From positions 6,014,001-6,078,000 of the forward strand of contig NZ_JADOUF010000001.1 in the NCBI RefSeq assembly GCF_015751905.1: 64,000 nt of DNA. The letters run 5' to 3'. The number at the start of each line of letters is the position of its first letter. The first letter of the stretch is position 1. The DNA comes from Longispora fulva. GTDB lineage: Bacteria; Actinomycetota; Actinomycetes; Mycobacteriales; Micromonosporaceae. Made by a program: the position numbers and the translations under genes. The notes under the pieces were generated by a model. That model worked only from the letters and a program-made list of their open reading frames with translations, did no database searches and was not told the DNA's origin. Positions 25,757 to 34,723 of the stretch are shown one piece after another.

Positions 25757-27072
25757 CCTCCGGCTTCCGGCGTGCTCCGCGTGTTCGCGGCGGGTCCAAC
25801 GCTCCCTGCCGCCCGCCTTCAGCCCATGCTCGCGGTGAGTCCCCGACTCCAGGCCCTCCGCCATCTGGGCCTGTTCGCGGCGAACGAGTCGTCCGCAGAA
25901 GTCGCGGACGGAGTTCACAGGGCCGGGTAGCGGCCCTGCTCGTCGCTGTCCTCGTCGCCGCCGCCGTGCCCAACGTCGCCTGGTCCGACCCGGTCCGCGA
26001 CGCGCAGTGGTACGTCTCCACGCTGCACCTCGCCGACGTGCACGCCATCGGTCGGGGTTCCGGGATCACGGTCGCGGTCATCGACAGCGGGGTCAACGGC
26101 GCCCACCAGGATCTGACCGGCACAGTCCTCCAGGGAGCTGACGCCGACCTGGCCGGCATCGGATGGACGGACGGCGGCGACCACGGCACGGGCGTCGCGT
26201 CCCTGATCGCCGGCCACGGCCATGGCGGTTCCGACGGCATCCTCGGCGTCGCGCCGGATGCCCGGATCCTGCCGATCGGGCGGAGCACCTCGGCACTCGA
26301 CCGGGGCATGCCGAGCACCCGCATCCCGGCGGCGATCGACTACGCGGTCCAACACGGGGCCAAGGTGATCACGCTGGCGTTCGGCGGAGTGGCGTTCGGG
26401 GAGCTTGAGGGGGCCGTTCAGCGGGCCCAGGCCGCCGATGTCGTCATCGTCGCCGGCACCGGCAACGTCGGCGACCCCGGCACCGAGGGCATCGGCGGCA
26501 TCAACTACCCGGCGAAGTACCCGGGTGTCGTCGCCGTGACGGCCACCGGGCGCGACGGTACCGTCGACCCGATCTCGGTCACCGGTGCCGGCGTCGTGCT
26601 CGCGGCCCCCGGTGCGGACCTGTACGTCGCGAGTTCGACCGGCGGCTACCGGCGCACCTCCGGCACGAGCCTCGCGACCGGCGTGGTGGCGGGGGCGGTG
26701 GCGGTGCTCAGGGCCCGGTTTCCACGGCTGTCGGCGAGGGACACGGTCGCGTTGCTCACGGCGACGGCGGTGGACAGGGGCGCGCCGGGCCGCGCCGCCC
26801 AGTACGGTTTCGGCGGGCTCGACCTGCTCGCGGCCCTCCGCAGGGGTCCAGCGGACGGTACTCCGACCGTGCCTGTGTTCAGCGCCGCGCCCTCAGCCTC
26901 GCCCGGCGGGGCTCCGGCCGGGCCGTGGACCACTGTGGTCCTGGTCGCGATCGTCGTGGTGCTCGTCGCGTGGGGGGCGCTGGTCGTCCTGGTGCTGCGC
27001 CGCCGTCGCCGGGTGATCCCGCCGGGCCCGCCGAGCGACGTTCCCCCGGACATTTTCCACCGTCCGAACTAG
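25753..27072 (+). CDS. mycP: Mycosin (MycP) S8 serine protease, copy 2, with unusual N-terminus
   Basis: This 439-aa membrane-anchored subtilisin has Asp in AVIDSGVN (about residue 110), His in DHGTGVAS (about 143) and Ser in SGTSLATG (about 304). A C-terminal transmembrane helix is followed by an Arg-rich tail. It has a long basic Pro/Arg-rich leader of about 60 residues before the hydrophobic signal segment; a downstream start may be the true one, but the GTGA overlap with the preceding gene supports the GTG at 25753. The first mycosin lies at 9988. The protein likely processes the neighbouring secreted proteins. Confidence 0.9.
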   Translation: MTSGFRRAPRVRGGSNAPCRPPSAHARGESPTPGPPPSGPVRGERVVRRSRGRSSQGRVAALLVAVLVAAAVPNVAWSDPVRDAQWYVSTLHLADVHAIGRGSGITVAVIDSGVNGAHQDLTGTVLQGADADLAGIGWTDGGDHGTGVASLIAGHGHGGSDGILGVAPDARILPIGRSTSALDRGMPSTRIPAAIDYAVQHGAKVITLAFGGVAFGELEGAVQRAQAADVVIVAGTGNVGDPGTEGIGGINYPAKYPGVVAVTATGRDGTVDPISVTGAGVVLAAPGADLYVASSTGGYRRTSGTSLATGVVAGAVAVLRARFPRLSARDTVALLTATAVDRGAPGRAAQYGFGGLDLLAALRRGPADGTPTVPVFSAAPSASPGGAPAGPWTTVVLVAIVVVLVAWGALVVLVLRRRRRVIPPGPPSDVPPDIFHRPN

Positions 27073-27126
27073 ATCATTCGGCGTCGATGTCGTGGCCGGG
27101 ACGTGCCGGACGCGGAGCTGAAACCG

Positions 27127-27516
27127 TCAGACGACGTTCACGCACGGCGACGATCCGCTGAGGTACAACCCGTCGCCGCTGTACCCGGCGTCCACCTTCA
27201 GCACGAAACCGTCCGGCGTCTCGACCACCACGCCGGGCGCCCCGGCCGACCGGTGGTCACGGAGCACCGTGTAGTCCAGCCCCGCCCAGTACCCGAAGAG
27301 GGTGTCGAGGACGGCGGCGTGGCCCGCCCTGGGCACCTCCACCAGGGCGTGGTTGTGCTCGACGCTCACCCCGACCTCGCCGGGCGCGGCCCTGACGAGC
27401 CCGTCGCACGGCACGGAGGTGAACAGCGCCCGGCGCATCGTCGGCCGGGGGCTCACCTGCCGCACGGCCTCCTCGATGTAGCACTCGATCCGCTCGGCGG
27501 CCTGTTCCTCGTTCAT
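27127..27516 (-). CDS. Unrecognised protein coupled to the DUF1023 hydrolase
   Basis: This 129-aa cytoplasmic protein was not assigned to a family. The N-terminus is helical (EQAAERIECYIEEAVRQV) and the rest beta-rich (VSVEHNHALVEVP, GFVLKVDAGYSGDGLYLSG). It overlaps the stop-side of the DUF1023 gene by 4 bp (ATGA), so it may be an immunity protein, chaperone or partner for that hydrolase. This role is inferred from operon layout only. Confidence 0.7.
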   Translation of the reverse strand: MNEEQAAERIECYIEEAVRQVSPRPTMRRALFTSVPCDGLVRAAPGEVGVSVEHNHALVEVPRAGHAAVLDTLFGYWAGLDYTVLRDHRSAGAPGVVVETPDGFVLKVDAGYSGDGLYLSGSSPCVNVV

Positions 27517-29153
27517 CGTGGTCCTTCCGTGGCGACCTCGGCGTAGTGTCCGGTCACGATGTCGGCGATGTTGGCCCGGGCCGGATTGCCCGCGTCCCAG
27601 TATTGCGAGTGCGCGTGCCCGCTCAAGCCGGTCGGCACGGTCACGGAACCGAGGTGGTGGCCGAGGACGTCGATCGACACGTGCCCCGTCGTCACGATCG
27701 GGTCGCCGGGGGCGCTGGTGAAGACCTGACCCCCGAATCTCCCGGTACTGGGGTTGGTGCCGAACACCAGGTCCGGCTGGGGAGTGACCGGATTCGCCGC
27801 ATACTGGATCGGGTCGTTCCGCGCCGTCGACGACCAGACGTGCCCGCTGGCGACCCCGAGGTCCCCGGCGTGATCCACCCCGACCCCGGGACTGCCCACG
27901 AAGATCAGGTCGTCGGCGAGCCCGGGGTGCTCCCTGGCCGCGAACCCGACAGCGGTGGAGCCGTAGCTGTGCCCGATGATCGAGGCGTGCGACGGGACCC
28001 CGTCATGGGTGACCCGCAACCCGGACTGGAACCGGCTCAGATCCTCCTCGGCCCCCGACGCGTACCCGCCGCTCGTCGCCGCGACCAGGTTGTCCGGCGC
28101 GTCGTAGCCGAGCCACAGGATCGCCGCCGTGCGCCTCGTCGGGTCCAGCTTGTTGGCGTCGAACGCCATCCGGTCGACCCGCGCCACGTCACCGGCCACC
28201 GTGGACAGGTCGGTCCCGGTACCCGGCAGGTAGGTCAGCACGTTGTCCGCCGCGTCCGGGTTGCCGACCGCCAGGACGGCCAGGCCGTCGCGGTCGGTGT
28301 CGATCCCGAGCAGATACCCGCGCTGCTCGGACCCTTCCGCCCCGCGCGGAGCGTCGACCAGCCGGTCGTTGATCGCGTCGAGGCCACCGAGCGTGCGCCG
28401 GATGGCCCCGAGTTCTCGCTGCTCCGCCCCGGACAGTGACCGGCGGGCCTCCAGATCCGCCCGCCGCGCGCCCAGCGTCTCCCGGCGCTGCTCCAGGACG
28501 AGCCGGTTGGCCAGGTCGCGGTCACCGGCCGGCACCCCGTCGAGCCAGCCGACCAGCTCCGGATGCCGGGTGATCAGGAACCGCCGCTCGCCGTCCGACA
28601 GGCCCCGCCACCACTCCCGGACGGCCGCCGGGCTCGACCCGCGCCCGGGCACGGCCGCCAACGGCACCCCGGTCACGGCGGTGCCGCTCCCGGGCGCCAA
28701 CCCGGCCAGGCCCCGGGCGGTGTGACCGTCGGTGTCCGCCGCCAGCCGCAGCGCCGCCTCGAACTCCCGCACCAGCCCCGCCACCCGGGCCGGCTCGACG
28801 ACCCCGGTCGGAGTGATCGTGCCGTCCTCGCCGACCGTGGCCGGCAGAGCCCGGGCCCGTTCCAGGGCGGAGTGCAGCATGCCGCGCGCCTTGAGGACCT
28901 GCTCGTGGTGGGCGTCCAGCAGGATGGCGATCCGGCGCAGCGGAACCTGGTCGTCCTCGACGTCCCTGCGGAACCGGTCCAGGAACCGGCGGGCGGCGGC
29001 ACCGGCCCCGCCCTCCCAGCCCTCCAGCGGCCTGGTGTCCCGGATCAGGTCGTCGGCCCGGCTCTCCGTCGCCGCGGCCAGGGCCGTCCACGCCGCGGCC
29101 GCGGTGGCGAACAGCGCCGGGTCGGCATCCCGGAGCTGCGCGAACGTGACCAC
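27513..29153 (-). CDS. DUF1023 alpha/beta hydrolase with helical WXG-like N-terminus
   Basis: This is a 546-aa protein. Residues 1-130 form helices (TFAQLRDADPALFATAAAAW, GWEGGAGAAARRFLDRF) of the type found in ESX-exported proteins. Residues about 280-540 are a DUF1023 (PF06259) alpha/beta hydrolase with nucleophile motif SIIGHSYGST (Ser about 396) and a terminal His in GLSGHAHSQYW. DUF1023 proteins of actinomycetes are often ESX-linked; possible roles are secreted hydrolase or toxin. It starts one base into the preceding gene's stop (TAGTG overlap) and is followed by a possible partner gene. Confidence 0.85.
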   Translation of the reverse strand: MVTFAQLRDADPALFATAAAAWTALAAATESRADDLIRDTRPLEGWEGGAGAAARRFLDRFRRDVEDDQVPLRRIAILLDAHHEQVLKARGMLHSALERARALPATVGEDGTITPTGVVEPARVAGLVREFEAALRLAADTDGHTARGLAGLAPGSGTAVTGVPLAAVPGRGSSPAAVREWWRGLSDGERRFLITRHPELVGWLDGVPAGDRDLANRLVLEQRRETLGARRADLEARRSLSGAEQRELGAIRRTLGGLDAINDRLVDAPRGAEGSEQRGYLLGIDTDRDGLAVLAVGNPDAADNVLTYLPGTGTDLSTVAGDVARVDRMAFDANKLDPTRRTAAILWLGYDAPDNLVAATSGGYASGAEEDLSRFQSGLRVTHDGVPSHASIIGHSYGSTAVGFAAREHPGLADDLIFVGSPGVGVDHAGDLGVASGHVWSSTARNDPIQYAANPVTPQPDLVFGTNPSTGRFGGQVFTSAPGDPIVTTGHVSIDVLGHHLGSVTVPTGLSGHAHSQYWDAGNPARANIADIVTGHYAEVATEGPR

Positions 29154-29449
29154 TAGCCCGGCCCGAACCGGCAGGCCACGCCGTGGTCCGTCCCGTCATA
29201 CCCGTCGGCGGCGCGGGTCAGCCGGGCGCCGGCGTCGACCGCCCGGCCCCGGAGCATCTCCGCGTGCCCGCCCCAGGCCTCGACGACGGCGTGCAGCGCC
29301 GCGGCGGCGGCCCAACCCGGCTGGTCCGCCGGACACAGCTCGGCCCTGACCCCATCGAAGTGGGTCACGATCCGGCCGCCGGTCGCCGCGACGTCCACGG
29401 CGACGCTCCGCAACGCGTGGGTGTCCACTCGCAATTGTGGTTCGGCCAT
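29153..29449 (-). CDS. Small WXG100-like protein upstream of the DUF1023 hydrolase
   Basis: This is a 98-aa helical protein with a WG-containing turn (EAWGGHAEMLRGRAV, about 65-79) and an early helical segment (LRSVAVDVAATGGRIVTHFDG). Size and operon position, immediately before the larger WXG-like DUF1023 protein, match small ESX partner proteins that bind a large LXG/WXG-type effector for export. The W-G is displaced towards the C-terminus compared with true WXG100, so the assignment is tentative. Confidence 0.62.
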   Translation of the reverse strand: MAEPQLRVDTHALRSVAVDVAATGGRIVTHFDGVRAELCPADQPGWAAAAALHAVVEAWGGHAEMLRGRAVDAGARLTRAADGYDGTDHGVACRFGPG

Positions 29450-29464
29450 GGCCGAGGGTACTGA

Positions 29465-30649
29465 CTAGGCGCAATCCCCCGTGTTGGTCGCCGCCGTCCG
29501 GGCCTTGCCGTCGCCGGCGACACTGGCCGCCTCGGCGGCGGTCACCGCGAAACCGGTGGTCTCGTCGTCGGCCGCCGCGGCGAAGATGACCCCGTAGACC
29601 GCGCCGGCCGGCGAGATCAGCGGGCCGCCGGAGTTGCCGCTGCGCACCTCGGACCGGATCGTGTACACCTCGCGGACCACGGTGCCCGAGTTGTAGATGT
29701 CCGGCCCCTTGATCTGCCGGGAGTCACGGATCCTGGCGGCCTTCGCCGTGTACGGCCCGTCCAGCGGGTAGCCCAGCACGATCGCGTCCTGGTTGCTCTG
29801 CGCCGGAGCGGTGGCCCAGGGCAGCGCCGGGGCGGTCAGGCCGGGCACGTAGATGACGGCGAGGTCCTTCATCGGGTCGTAGGCCACGACGGTGCCGGCC
29901 CGCTTCGTACCCCCCGCATCGATCTGGATCTTTCTGGTGCCCGCCACGACGTGCGCGTTGGTCATCACGTGCTCCGGCGCGTAGACGAAGCCGGAGCCCT
30001 CGATCCGCCGCGAGCAGCTCGGGGCGTCGCCGAGGACCTTCACGACGGACGCGTGCACCCGGCGCACCGCGTCCGACCCGGCCAACGCGCCGTCGGGCTC
30101 CCCCACACTGGGAACGTTGGTAGGCGCCAGCCCACCGAACACCTCGGGGAAGCCGTTGGTGTTGACCGTGTCCCGCAGCTCCTTGTAGATGCCCTTGATC
30201 GGGTCGGGCATCACGGCGTTGACCGTGCTCACGATGCTGCTGTTCCGGATGGCGCTCGACAGGCCCGGCACCGAGGACGACGCCAGCGGGGCCGTCACCA
30301 TCCACGCGACGAGCAGCACGGCGACGATCGAGACCAGCGCGCCGCCGATGTCGTCGAGCACCTGCGCCCCGCTGTCGCGGATGCCCTGCCGCAGCCGGCT
30401 GCCGAGCCACGCGCACAGCGCCTGGAGCAGCAGCGCGATCGCGAAGATCACCGAGAGGGCCGCGAGGACCCGGATCGTGGGGCTGTCGAAGTAGACCGCG
30501 ATGGACGGGGCCACCTGCAGGCCCAGCAGGGCGCCGCCGAAGAAGCCGACGAAGGACAGGATCCCGATCACGAAACCCTGCCGGTAGCCGTTGATCGCGA
30601 AGAGCAGGGCGAGGACGACGAGGATGATGTCGACAAGGTGGCCGGGCAT
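29465..30649 (-). CDS. marP: MarP-type membrane serine protease
   Basis: This 394-aa protein has four N-terminal transmembrane helices of the CvpA/colicin-V type (residues 1-130), a linker and a periplasmic trypsin-fold protease. Catalytic residues are His in TNAHVVAG (about 235), Asp in DPMKDLAVI (about 265) and Ser in RSGNSGGPLI (about 343). MarP protects M. tuberculosis against acid and oxidative stress by processing cell-wall hydrolases. Gene order (nth, NUDIX, marP) is that of mycobacteria. It lies 9 bp downstream of the NUDIX gene. Confidence 0.94.
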   Translation of the reverse strand: MPGHLVDIILVVLALLFAINGYRQGFVIGILSFVGFFGGALLGLQVAPSIAVYFDSPTIRVLAALSVIFAIALLLQALCAWLGSRLRQGIRDSGAQVLDDIGGALVSIVAVLLVAWMVTAPLASSSVPGLSSAIRNSSIVSTVNAVMPDPIKGIYKELRDTVNTNGFPEVFGGLAPTNVPSVGEPDGALAGSDAVRRVHASVVKVLGDAPSCSRRIEGSGFVYAPEHVMTNAHVVAGTRKIQIDAGGTKRAGTVVAYDPMKDLAVIYVPGLTAPALPWATAPAQSNQDAIVLGYPLDGPYTAKAARIRDSRQIKGPDIYNSGTVVREVYTIRSEVRSGNSGGPLISPAGAVYGVIFAAAADDETTGFAVTAAEAASVAGDGKARTAATNTGDCA

Positions 30650-30658
30650 GACGCCAGG

Positions 30659-31300
30659 CTATCTCAGCTCGGCAATCCGATCCTGATCCCACGGAACGGA
30701 CCATTGCGCGATATCCAGGAGCACTGACAACACTCCGGCCGTGAAACCCCATACCTGCATGTCCGCGACCTCGAAGGCCGGCGAGACGTACCCGCTGGAG
30801 TGCCGGACCCGGATCCGGTTGGCCGGGTCGACCAGGTCGGCGATCGGCACCCGGACCACCCGGGCCACCTCGCCGGCGTCGACCGGGCCCACCGGGTGCG
30901 GCGAGTGCCACCAGGCGAGCACCGGGGTGACGATGTAGTCGCTGACCGGAATCCACAGGTCGGGCAGGGTGGTGAGGACCTGGACGCTCGCCGGGTCCAG
31001 GCCGACCTCCTCCTCGGCCTCGCGGAGCGCCGTGACCGCAGGGTCGTCCTCGCCCTCGTCGGCGGCGCCGCCGGGGAAGGCCGGCTGGCCGGCGTGGTTG
31101 CGCAGGGTCGCGGCGCGCTCGAGGAGCAGCACGTCGGCGGCAGGGGCGAAGTCCCCGGTCGTCGGGCTCGTGCCGAGCAGGATCAGCACCGCACTGCGCC
31201 GCCCCCCGGACTCCGGCGGCGCGAACCGGGTGAAGTCCGCCGTGGTGGACTCGTTGATCCGCTCCACGATCGGCGGCAGCCAGTCGGGCAGGTCGGTCAC
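30659..31300 (-). CDS. NUDIX hydrolase, CoA pyrophosphatase type
   Basis: This 213-aa soluble enzyme is predicted to hydrolyse the pyrophosphate of CoA or related dinucleotides. The NUDIX region GGAADEGEDDPAVTALREAE continues into EEVGLDPA near residues 76-103, with the preceding LRNHAGQPAFPGG segment characteristic of CoA diphosphatases. It corresponds in position to M. tuberculosis Rv3672c. The upstream thioredoxin-like gene, present in mycobacteria, is reduced to a fragment that overlaps this gene's start by 4 bp. Confidence 0.9.
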   Translation of the reverse strand: MTDLPDWLPPIVERINESTTADFTRFAPPESGGRRSAVLILLGTSPTTGDFAPAADVLLLERAATLRNHAGQPAFPGGAADEGEDDPAVTALREAEEEVGLDPASVQVLTTLPDLWIPVSDYIVTPVLAWWHSPHPVGPVDAGEVARVVRVPIADLVDPANRIRVRHSSGYVSPAFEVADMQVWGFTAGVLSVLLDIAQWSVPWDQDRIAELR

Positions 31301-31386
31301 AGGTGCTCCTTGACGAGCGTGCCCAGCGTCGCGTCGTCCAGCGCCGGTCCGCTGTAGGTGTGGGTCACGTGGCCGCTGGGGTCCCC
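31297..31386 (-). pseudogene. C-terminal relic of a TlpA/thioredoxin-like gene
   Basis: The last 29 codons of a thioredoxin-fold protein remain in frame: DPSGHVTHTYSGPALDD, then ATLGTLVKEHL, stop. This is the typical TlpA C-terminal hairpin and helix. Nothing of the CxxC active-site domain is present upstream before nth ends at 31425. In M. tuberculosis the position between nth (Rv3674c) and the NUDIX gene (Rv3672c) is held by the thioredoxin-like Rv3673c. I infer deletion of most of the gene, leaving the stop and its 4-bp overlap with the NUDIX start. Confidence 0.58.
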
Positions 31387-31424
31387 GGCCGGCCGCCCGG
31401 CCTCGCGCCGCGCCGCTCCCGGTC

Positions 31425-32210
31425 TCACAGCTCGATGCCCGCCCGCTCGGCGATCTGCGCGACCCGGTCCCCCTTCAGCAGCCGCACGGCCGCCTCCGGT
31501 TCCGTCGGTCCCACCCCGTACGACGGGCACAGCGGCGCCAGCGAGCACGCCCCGCACGCCGGCTTCCGCGCGATGCACACCCGACGCCCGTGGAAGATGA
31601 TCCGGTGCGACAGCATCGTCCAGTCCCGACGGTCGATCAGCGCGGCGACCTCGTGTTCGATCTTCACCGGGTCGGTGGACGTGGTCCATCCGAACCGGGT
31701 GGCGAGCCGCTGGAAGTGGGTGTCGATGGTCAGCCCCGGCACCCCGAATCCGTCGCCGAGCACGACGTTCGCGGTCTTGCGCCCGACCCCGGGCAGCGAG
31801 ACCAGCTCGGCCATCGTCCCGGGCACCTCGCCGCCGAACCGGTCGACGAGCCCCTGGCCGAGCCCGATCAGCGAGGTGGCCTTGTTCCGGAAGAAGCCGG
31901 TGGGCCGGATGATCTCCTCCAGCTCGGCGCGGTTCGCGCTGGCGTAGTCCTCGGCCGTCCGGTACTTCGCGAACAGCGCCGGGGTGGTCAGGTTGACCCG
32001 CACGTCGGTGCACTGGGCGGACAGGATCACCGCGACGGTCAGTTCCAGGACGTTGGTGAAGTCGAGCTCGCACACCGCGTCGGGATGCAGCGCGGCCAGC
32101 TCCCGGCTGATCTTCCTGGCGCGTCGTTTGAGCGCGAGCGGGGTCTCCACCGGAGCGGAGGCCGGGACGTGCGAGGGTCGGCGCCGCCGCCGGACGGGCG
32201 AGTCTGTCAC
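31425..32210 (-). CDS. nth: Endonuclease III
   Basis: This 261-aa bifunctional DNA glycosylase/AP lyase excises oxidised pyrimidines. Evidence is the helix-hairpin-helix [13 protein letters not shown] with catalytic Lys, the [12 protein letters not shown] segment with catalytic Asp, and the C-terminal [4Fe-4S] cluster loop C-x6-C-x2-C-x5-C (from [17 protein letters not shown]). The N-terminal 25 residues are basic and variable. The start at ATG 32210 gives a slightly long leader; translation from a later codon is possible. It is the first gene of the nth-NUDIX-marP operon. Confidence 0.95.
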   Translation of the reverse strand: MTDSPVRRRRRPSHVPASAPVETPLALKRRARKISRELAALHPDAVCELDFTNVLELTVAVILSAQCTDVRVNLTTPALFAKYRTAEDYASANRAELEEIIRPTGFFRNKATSLIGLGQGLVDRFGGEVPGTMAELVSLPGVGRKTANVVLGDGFGVPGLTIDTHFQRLATRFGWTTSTDPVKIEHEVAALIDRRDWTMLSHRIIFHGRRVCIARKPACGACSLAPLCPSYGVGPTEPEAAVRLLKGDRVAQIAERAGIEL

Positions 32211-32220
32211 AACCCCGAGC

Positions 32221-33357
32221 CTACTGGGGCGTCAGTGCCCCGTCGTCTCCGATCGTGGCGGCGCTGGCCTTCAGGTCGGCCTTCGACAGGTCCCGGATCA
32301 GGGTCAGTGCCTGCTTCTTCGGGTCGATCGACGGATACCCGCCGTCCACCATCACGGTCGGCAGCACCTTTCCGGAGACCCAGGTCCCGTCCGCGCGCAG
32401 GGTCGCCGACACCACGCCGCCGATCCCGGTCGGCCCGGCGCTGGACAGCACGCGGTACCCGGAGAAGTTGCCCATCGAGTACGCGATGAGCCTGCCCTTG
32501 TAGAACTCCATCCCGCGCAGCACGTGCGGCCCGTGCCCGATGATCAGGTCGGCCCCGGCGTCGACCATGGCCCGGGCGAACTTGATCGGGTCGCCCCGGT
32601 TCTCGCCGAGGAAGTTCTCCGTCCCCGGCTTGACGTGCGCGTACGCCGCCCCTTCCGCCCCGATCTGCATCTGGACGACGACGAGATCCGCCTGGGTGGC
32701 CGCCGTGCGGACCAGCTCTGCGGCCTTGGGGACGTCGAGGAGGGACGCGCCCCAGGAGTAGGGCGAGAAGCCCAGCACCGCGACCTTGAGCCCCTTGACC
32801 TCGACCATCGTGATCTCTCCCGGGCCGCCGGTGGGCTTGAGCCCGGCCGTGGCGAGGGTCTTGCGGGTGTTGGCCAGCCCGGTCGGGCCCATGTCGAGTG
32901 TGTGGTTGTTGGCGAGGTTGAGGACGCCGAACCCGGCCGTCTTGAGGTGTTCGGCGTAGCCTGGCGGCAGTCGGAACGCGAAGCAGCCCTCCTCGGGCTT
33001 CCCGTTGACCTCCTTGCACTTCTTGTGCCCGGTGTCCTCGGTGAGCGGGCTCTCCAGGTTGCCCATGATCAGGTCGCCGGTGAGCGGGGCCCGCTGGAAG
33101 AAGTCCCTGCCGCCGTTCGGCGGGAGCAGGGTCGGGGCCGCGCCCATGATCACGTCGCCCGTGCCGGTGATGGTCACCGTGGGCGGCTCGGCCGACGGCG
33201 TGGGGACGGGAACAGATTCCGTCGATGGCACACCGGCAGAAACCGGCTTCTTCTGCTCATCTGTGTCGATGGTGAAGCCGACGACCACCGCGCCGACGCC
33301 GAGCAGCATCACCGCCGCCAGGCCTGCGACCAGCCAGTTCTTCCCGCCTGCCACCAT
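32221..33357 (-). CDS. CapA-family (PGA_cap) lipid/membrane-anchored phosphoesterase-like protein
   Basis: This is a 378-aa protein with an N-terminal transmembrane anchor ([20 protein letters not shown]), a Pro/Ser-rich linker and a CapA domain. Motifs of the calcineurin-like CapA fold are [33 protein letters not shown] and [11 protein letters not shown]. CapA proteins are linked to poly-gamma-glutamate capsule or export; most actinobacterial members lack that pathway and are uncharacterised. Nothing nearby encodes PGA synthesis. It ends 11 bp before the nth start and is divergent from the oxidoreductase gene. Confidence 0.9.
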   Translation of the reverse strand: MVAGGKNWLVAGLAAVMLLGVGAVVVGFTIDTDEQKKPVSAGVPSTESVPVPTPSAEPPTVTITGTGDVIMGAAPTLLPPNGGRDFFQRAPLTGDLIMGNLESPLTEDTGHKKCKEVNGKPEEGCFAFRLPPGYAEHLKTAGFGVLNLANNHTLDMGPTGLANTRKTLATAGLKPTGGPGEITMVEVKGLKVAVLGFSPYSWGASLLDVPKAAELVRTAATQADLVVVQMQIGAEGAAYAHVKPGTENFLGENRGDPIKFARAMVDAGADLIIGHGPHVLRGMEFYKGRLIAYSMGNFSGYRVLSSAGPTGIGGVVSATLRADGTWVSGKVLPTVMVDGGYPSIDPKKQALTLIRDLSKADLKASAATIGDDGALTPQ

Positions 33358-33438
33358 CGGGCACCTCTCTCAGCCGAAGCCTCAGCCGGGGCAGCCTAGC
33401 CTCTGGCCTTTTAGAAAGAGTTCAGCAATACTCGGCTG

Positions 33439-34674
33439 GTGTCGCAGATAACCATCGCCATCGTCGGGGCCGGGAGCCGGGGCGGCTCGTACGCCGACTG
33501 GGTCGCCCGTCATCCCGAGCACGCCCGGGTCGTCGCCGTCGCCGAGCCCCGGGTCGAGTACCGGGACAAGCTCGTCACCGCCCACGAGGCCGAGGCGTTC
33601 ACGGACTGGCGCGAGATCATCGCCAGGGGCGAGCGGATCGCCGACGCCGTGGCGATCTGCACCCAGGACGCCGACCACCTGGAACCTGCCCTCGCGTTCG
33701 CGGCCGCCGGCTACCACATCCTGCTGGAGAAGCCCCTGGCTCCCACCGAGGACGAGTGCCGGCGGATCGTCGCGGCCTGCGCCGAGGCCAAGGTGATGCT
33801 CGCCGTCTGCCACGTGCTGCGGTACACGCCCTACACCGCGCTGGTGCGGCAGGCGCTGCCCCGGATCGGGAAGATCGTCAGCATCCAGCACCTCGAACCG
33901 GTCGGCTTCTGGCACCAGGCGCACTCCTTCGTCCGGGGCAACTGGCGCAACACAGCCGAGTCGACGTTCATGCTGCTGGCGAAGTCCTGCCACGACATCG
34001 ACTGGCTGCAGTACGTCGTCGGCGCGCCGATCAGCCGGGTCTCCAGCTTCGGCGGCCTCGCGCACTTCACCCGGGACAACCAGCCCGCCGGCGCGGCCGA
34101 CCGGTGCACGGACTGCGCGCTCACCGACTGCTCGTACGACGCCCGGAAGATCTACAACCGGTTCTTCGACGAGGGCCGGCGCGGCTGGCCACTGACCATC
34201 CTCACCCCCGACCCGACGGCTGAGACCCTCGACGAGGCGCTGCGCGACGGCCCCTACGGCCGGTGCGTCTACGCCTGCGACAACGACGTCGTCGACCACC
34301 AGGTCGTCGCATTGGAGTTCGAGGGCGGCGCGAGCGGCGCGTTCACGATGACGGCGTTCAACGAGCAGGCCCACAGAAAGACCCGCATCTTCGGTACGCA
34401 CGGCGAACTCGACGGCGACGGCGAGTCCGTCCGGGTCTTCGAGTTCGCCACCCGCACCTGGGAGAACGTCGAGGCGGAGTCCACGGGGGACGCCAGCGCC
34501 TCCGGCGGGCACGGCGGCGGCGACGACGGCATCATGGCCGCCTTCACGGCCGCCGTCCGCACCGGCGACCCCGAACACATCCGCAGCGGCGGCGAGGCCT
34601 CACTGAACTCGCACCTCGCGGTCTTCGCCGCCGAGCGGGCCCGTCTGCGGGGGACGGTCGAGACGGTCCGATAG
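33439..34674 (+). CDS. Gfo/Idh/MocA-family NAD(P)-dependent oxidoreductase
   Basis: This 411-aa soluble enzyme has Rossmann motif IAIVGAGSRGGSYADW at the N-terminus and the family signature LLEKPLAPTEDEC near residue 96, with the catalytic Lys. Further on come VCHVLRYTPY and HDIDWLQYVVG. A Cys-rich insert (CTDCALTDCSYDARKIY, about 224-240) occurs in a subfamily of these oxidoreductases and may bind metal or be structural. Substrate is probably a sugar or inositol derivative but is unknown. The GTG start is 81 bp from divergent capA. Confidence 0.9.
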   Translation: MSQITIAIVGAGSRGGSYADWVARHPEHARVVAVAEPRVEYRDKLVTAHEAEAFTDWREIIARGERIADAVAICTQDADHLEPALAFAAAGYHILLEKPLAPTEDECRRIVAACAEAKVMLAVCHVLRYTPYTALVRQALPRIGKIVSIQHLEPVGFWHQAHSFVRGNWRNTAESTFMLLAKSCHDIDWLQYVVGAPISRVSSFGGLAHFTRDNQPAGAADRCTDCALTDCSYDARKIYNRFFDEGRRGWPLTILTPDPTAETLDEALRDGPYGRCVYACDNDVVDHQVVALEFEGGASGAFTMTAFNEQAHRKTRIFGTHGELDGDGESVRVFEFATRTWENVEAESTGDASASGGHGGGDDGIMAAFTAAVRTGDPEHIRSGGEASLNSHLAVFAAERARLRGTVETVR

Positions 34675-34723
34675 CCGTCCTTCGCATCGATGGGCGTGGC
34701 GGGCAAATGGTAATGTGCCGCCC

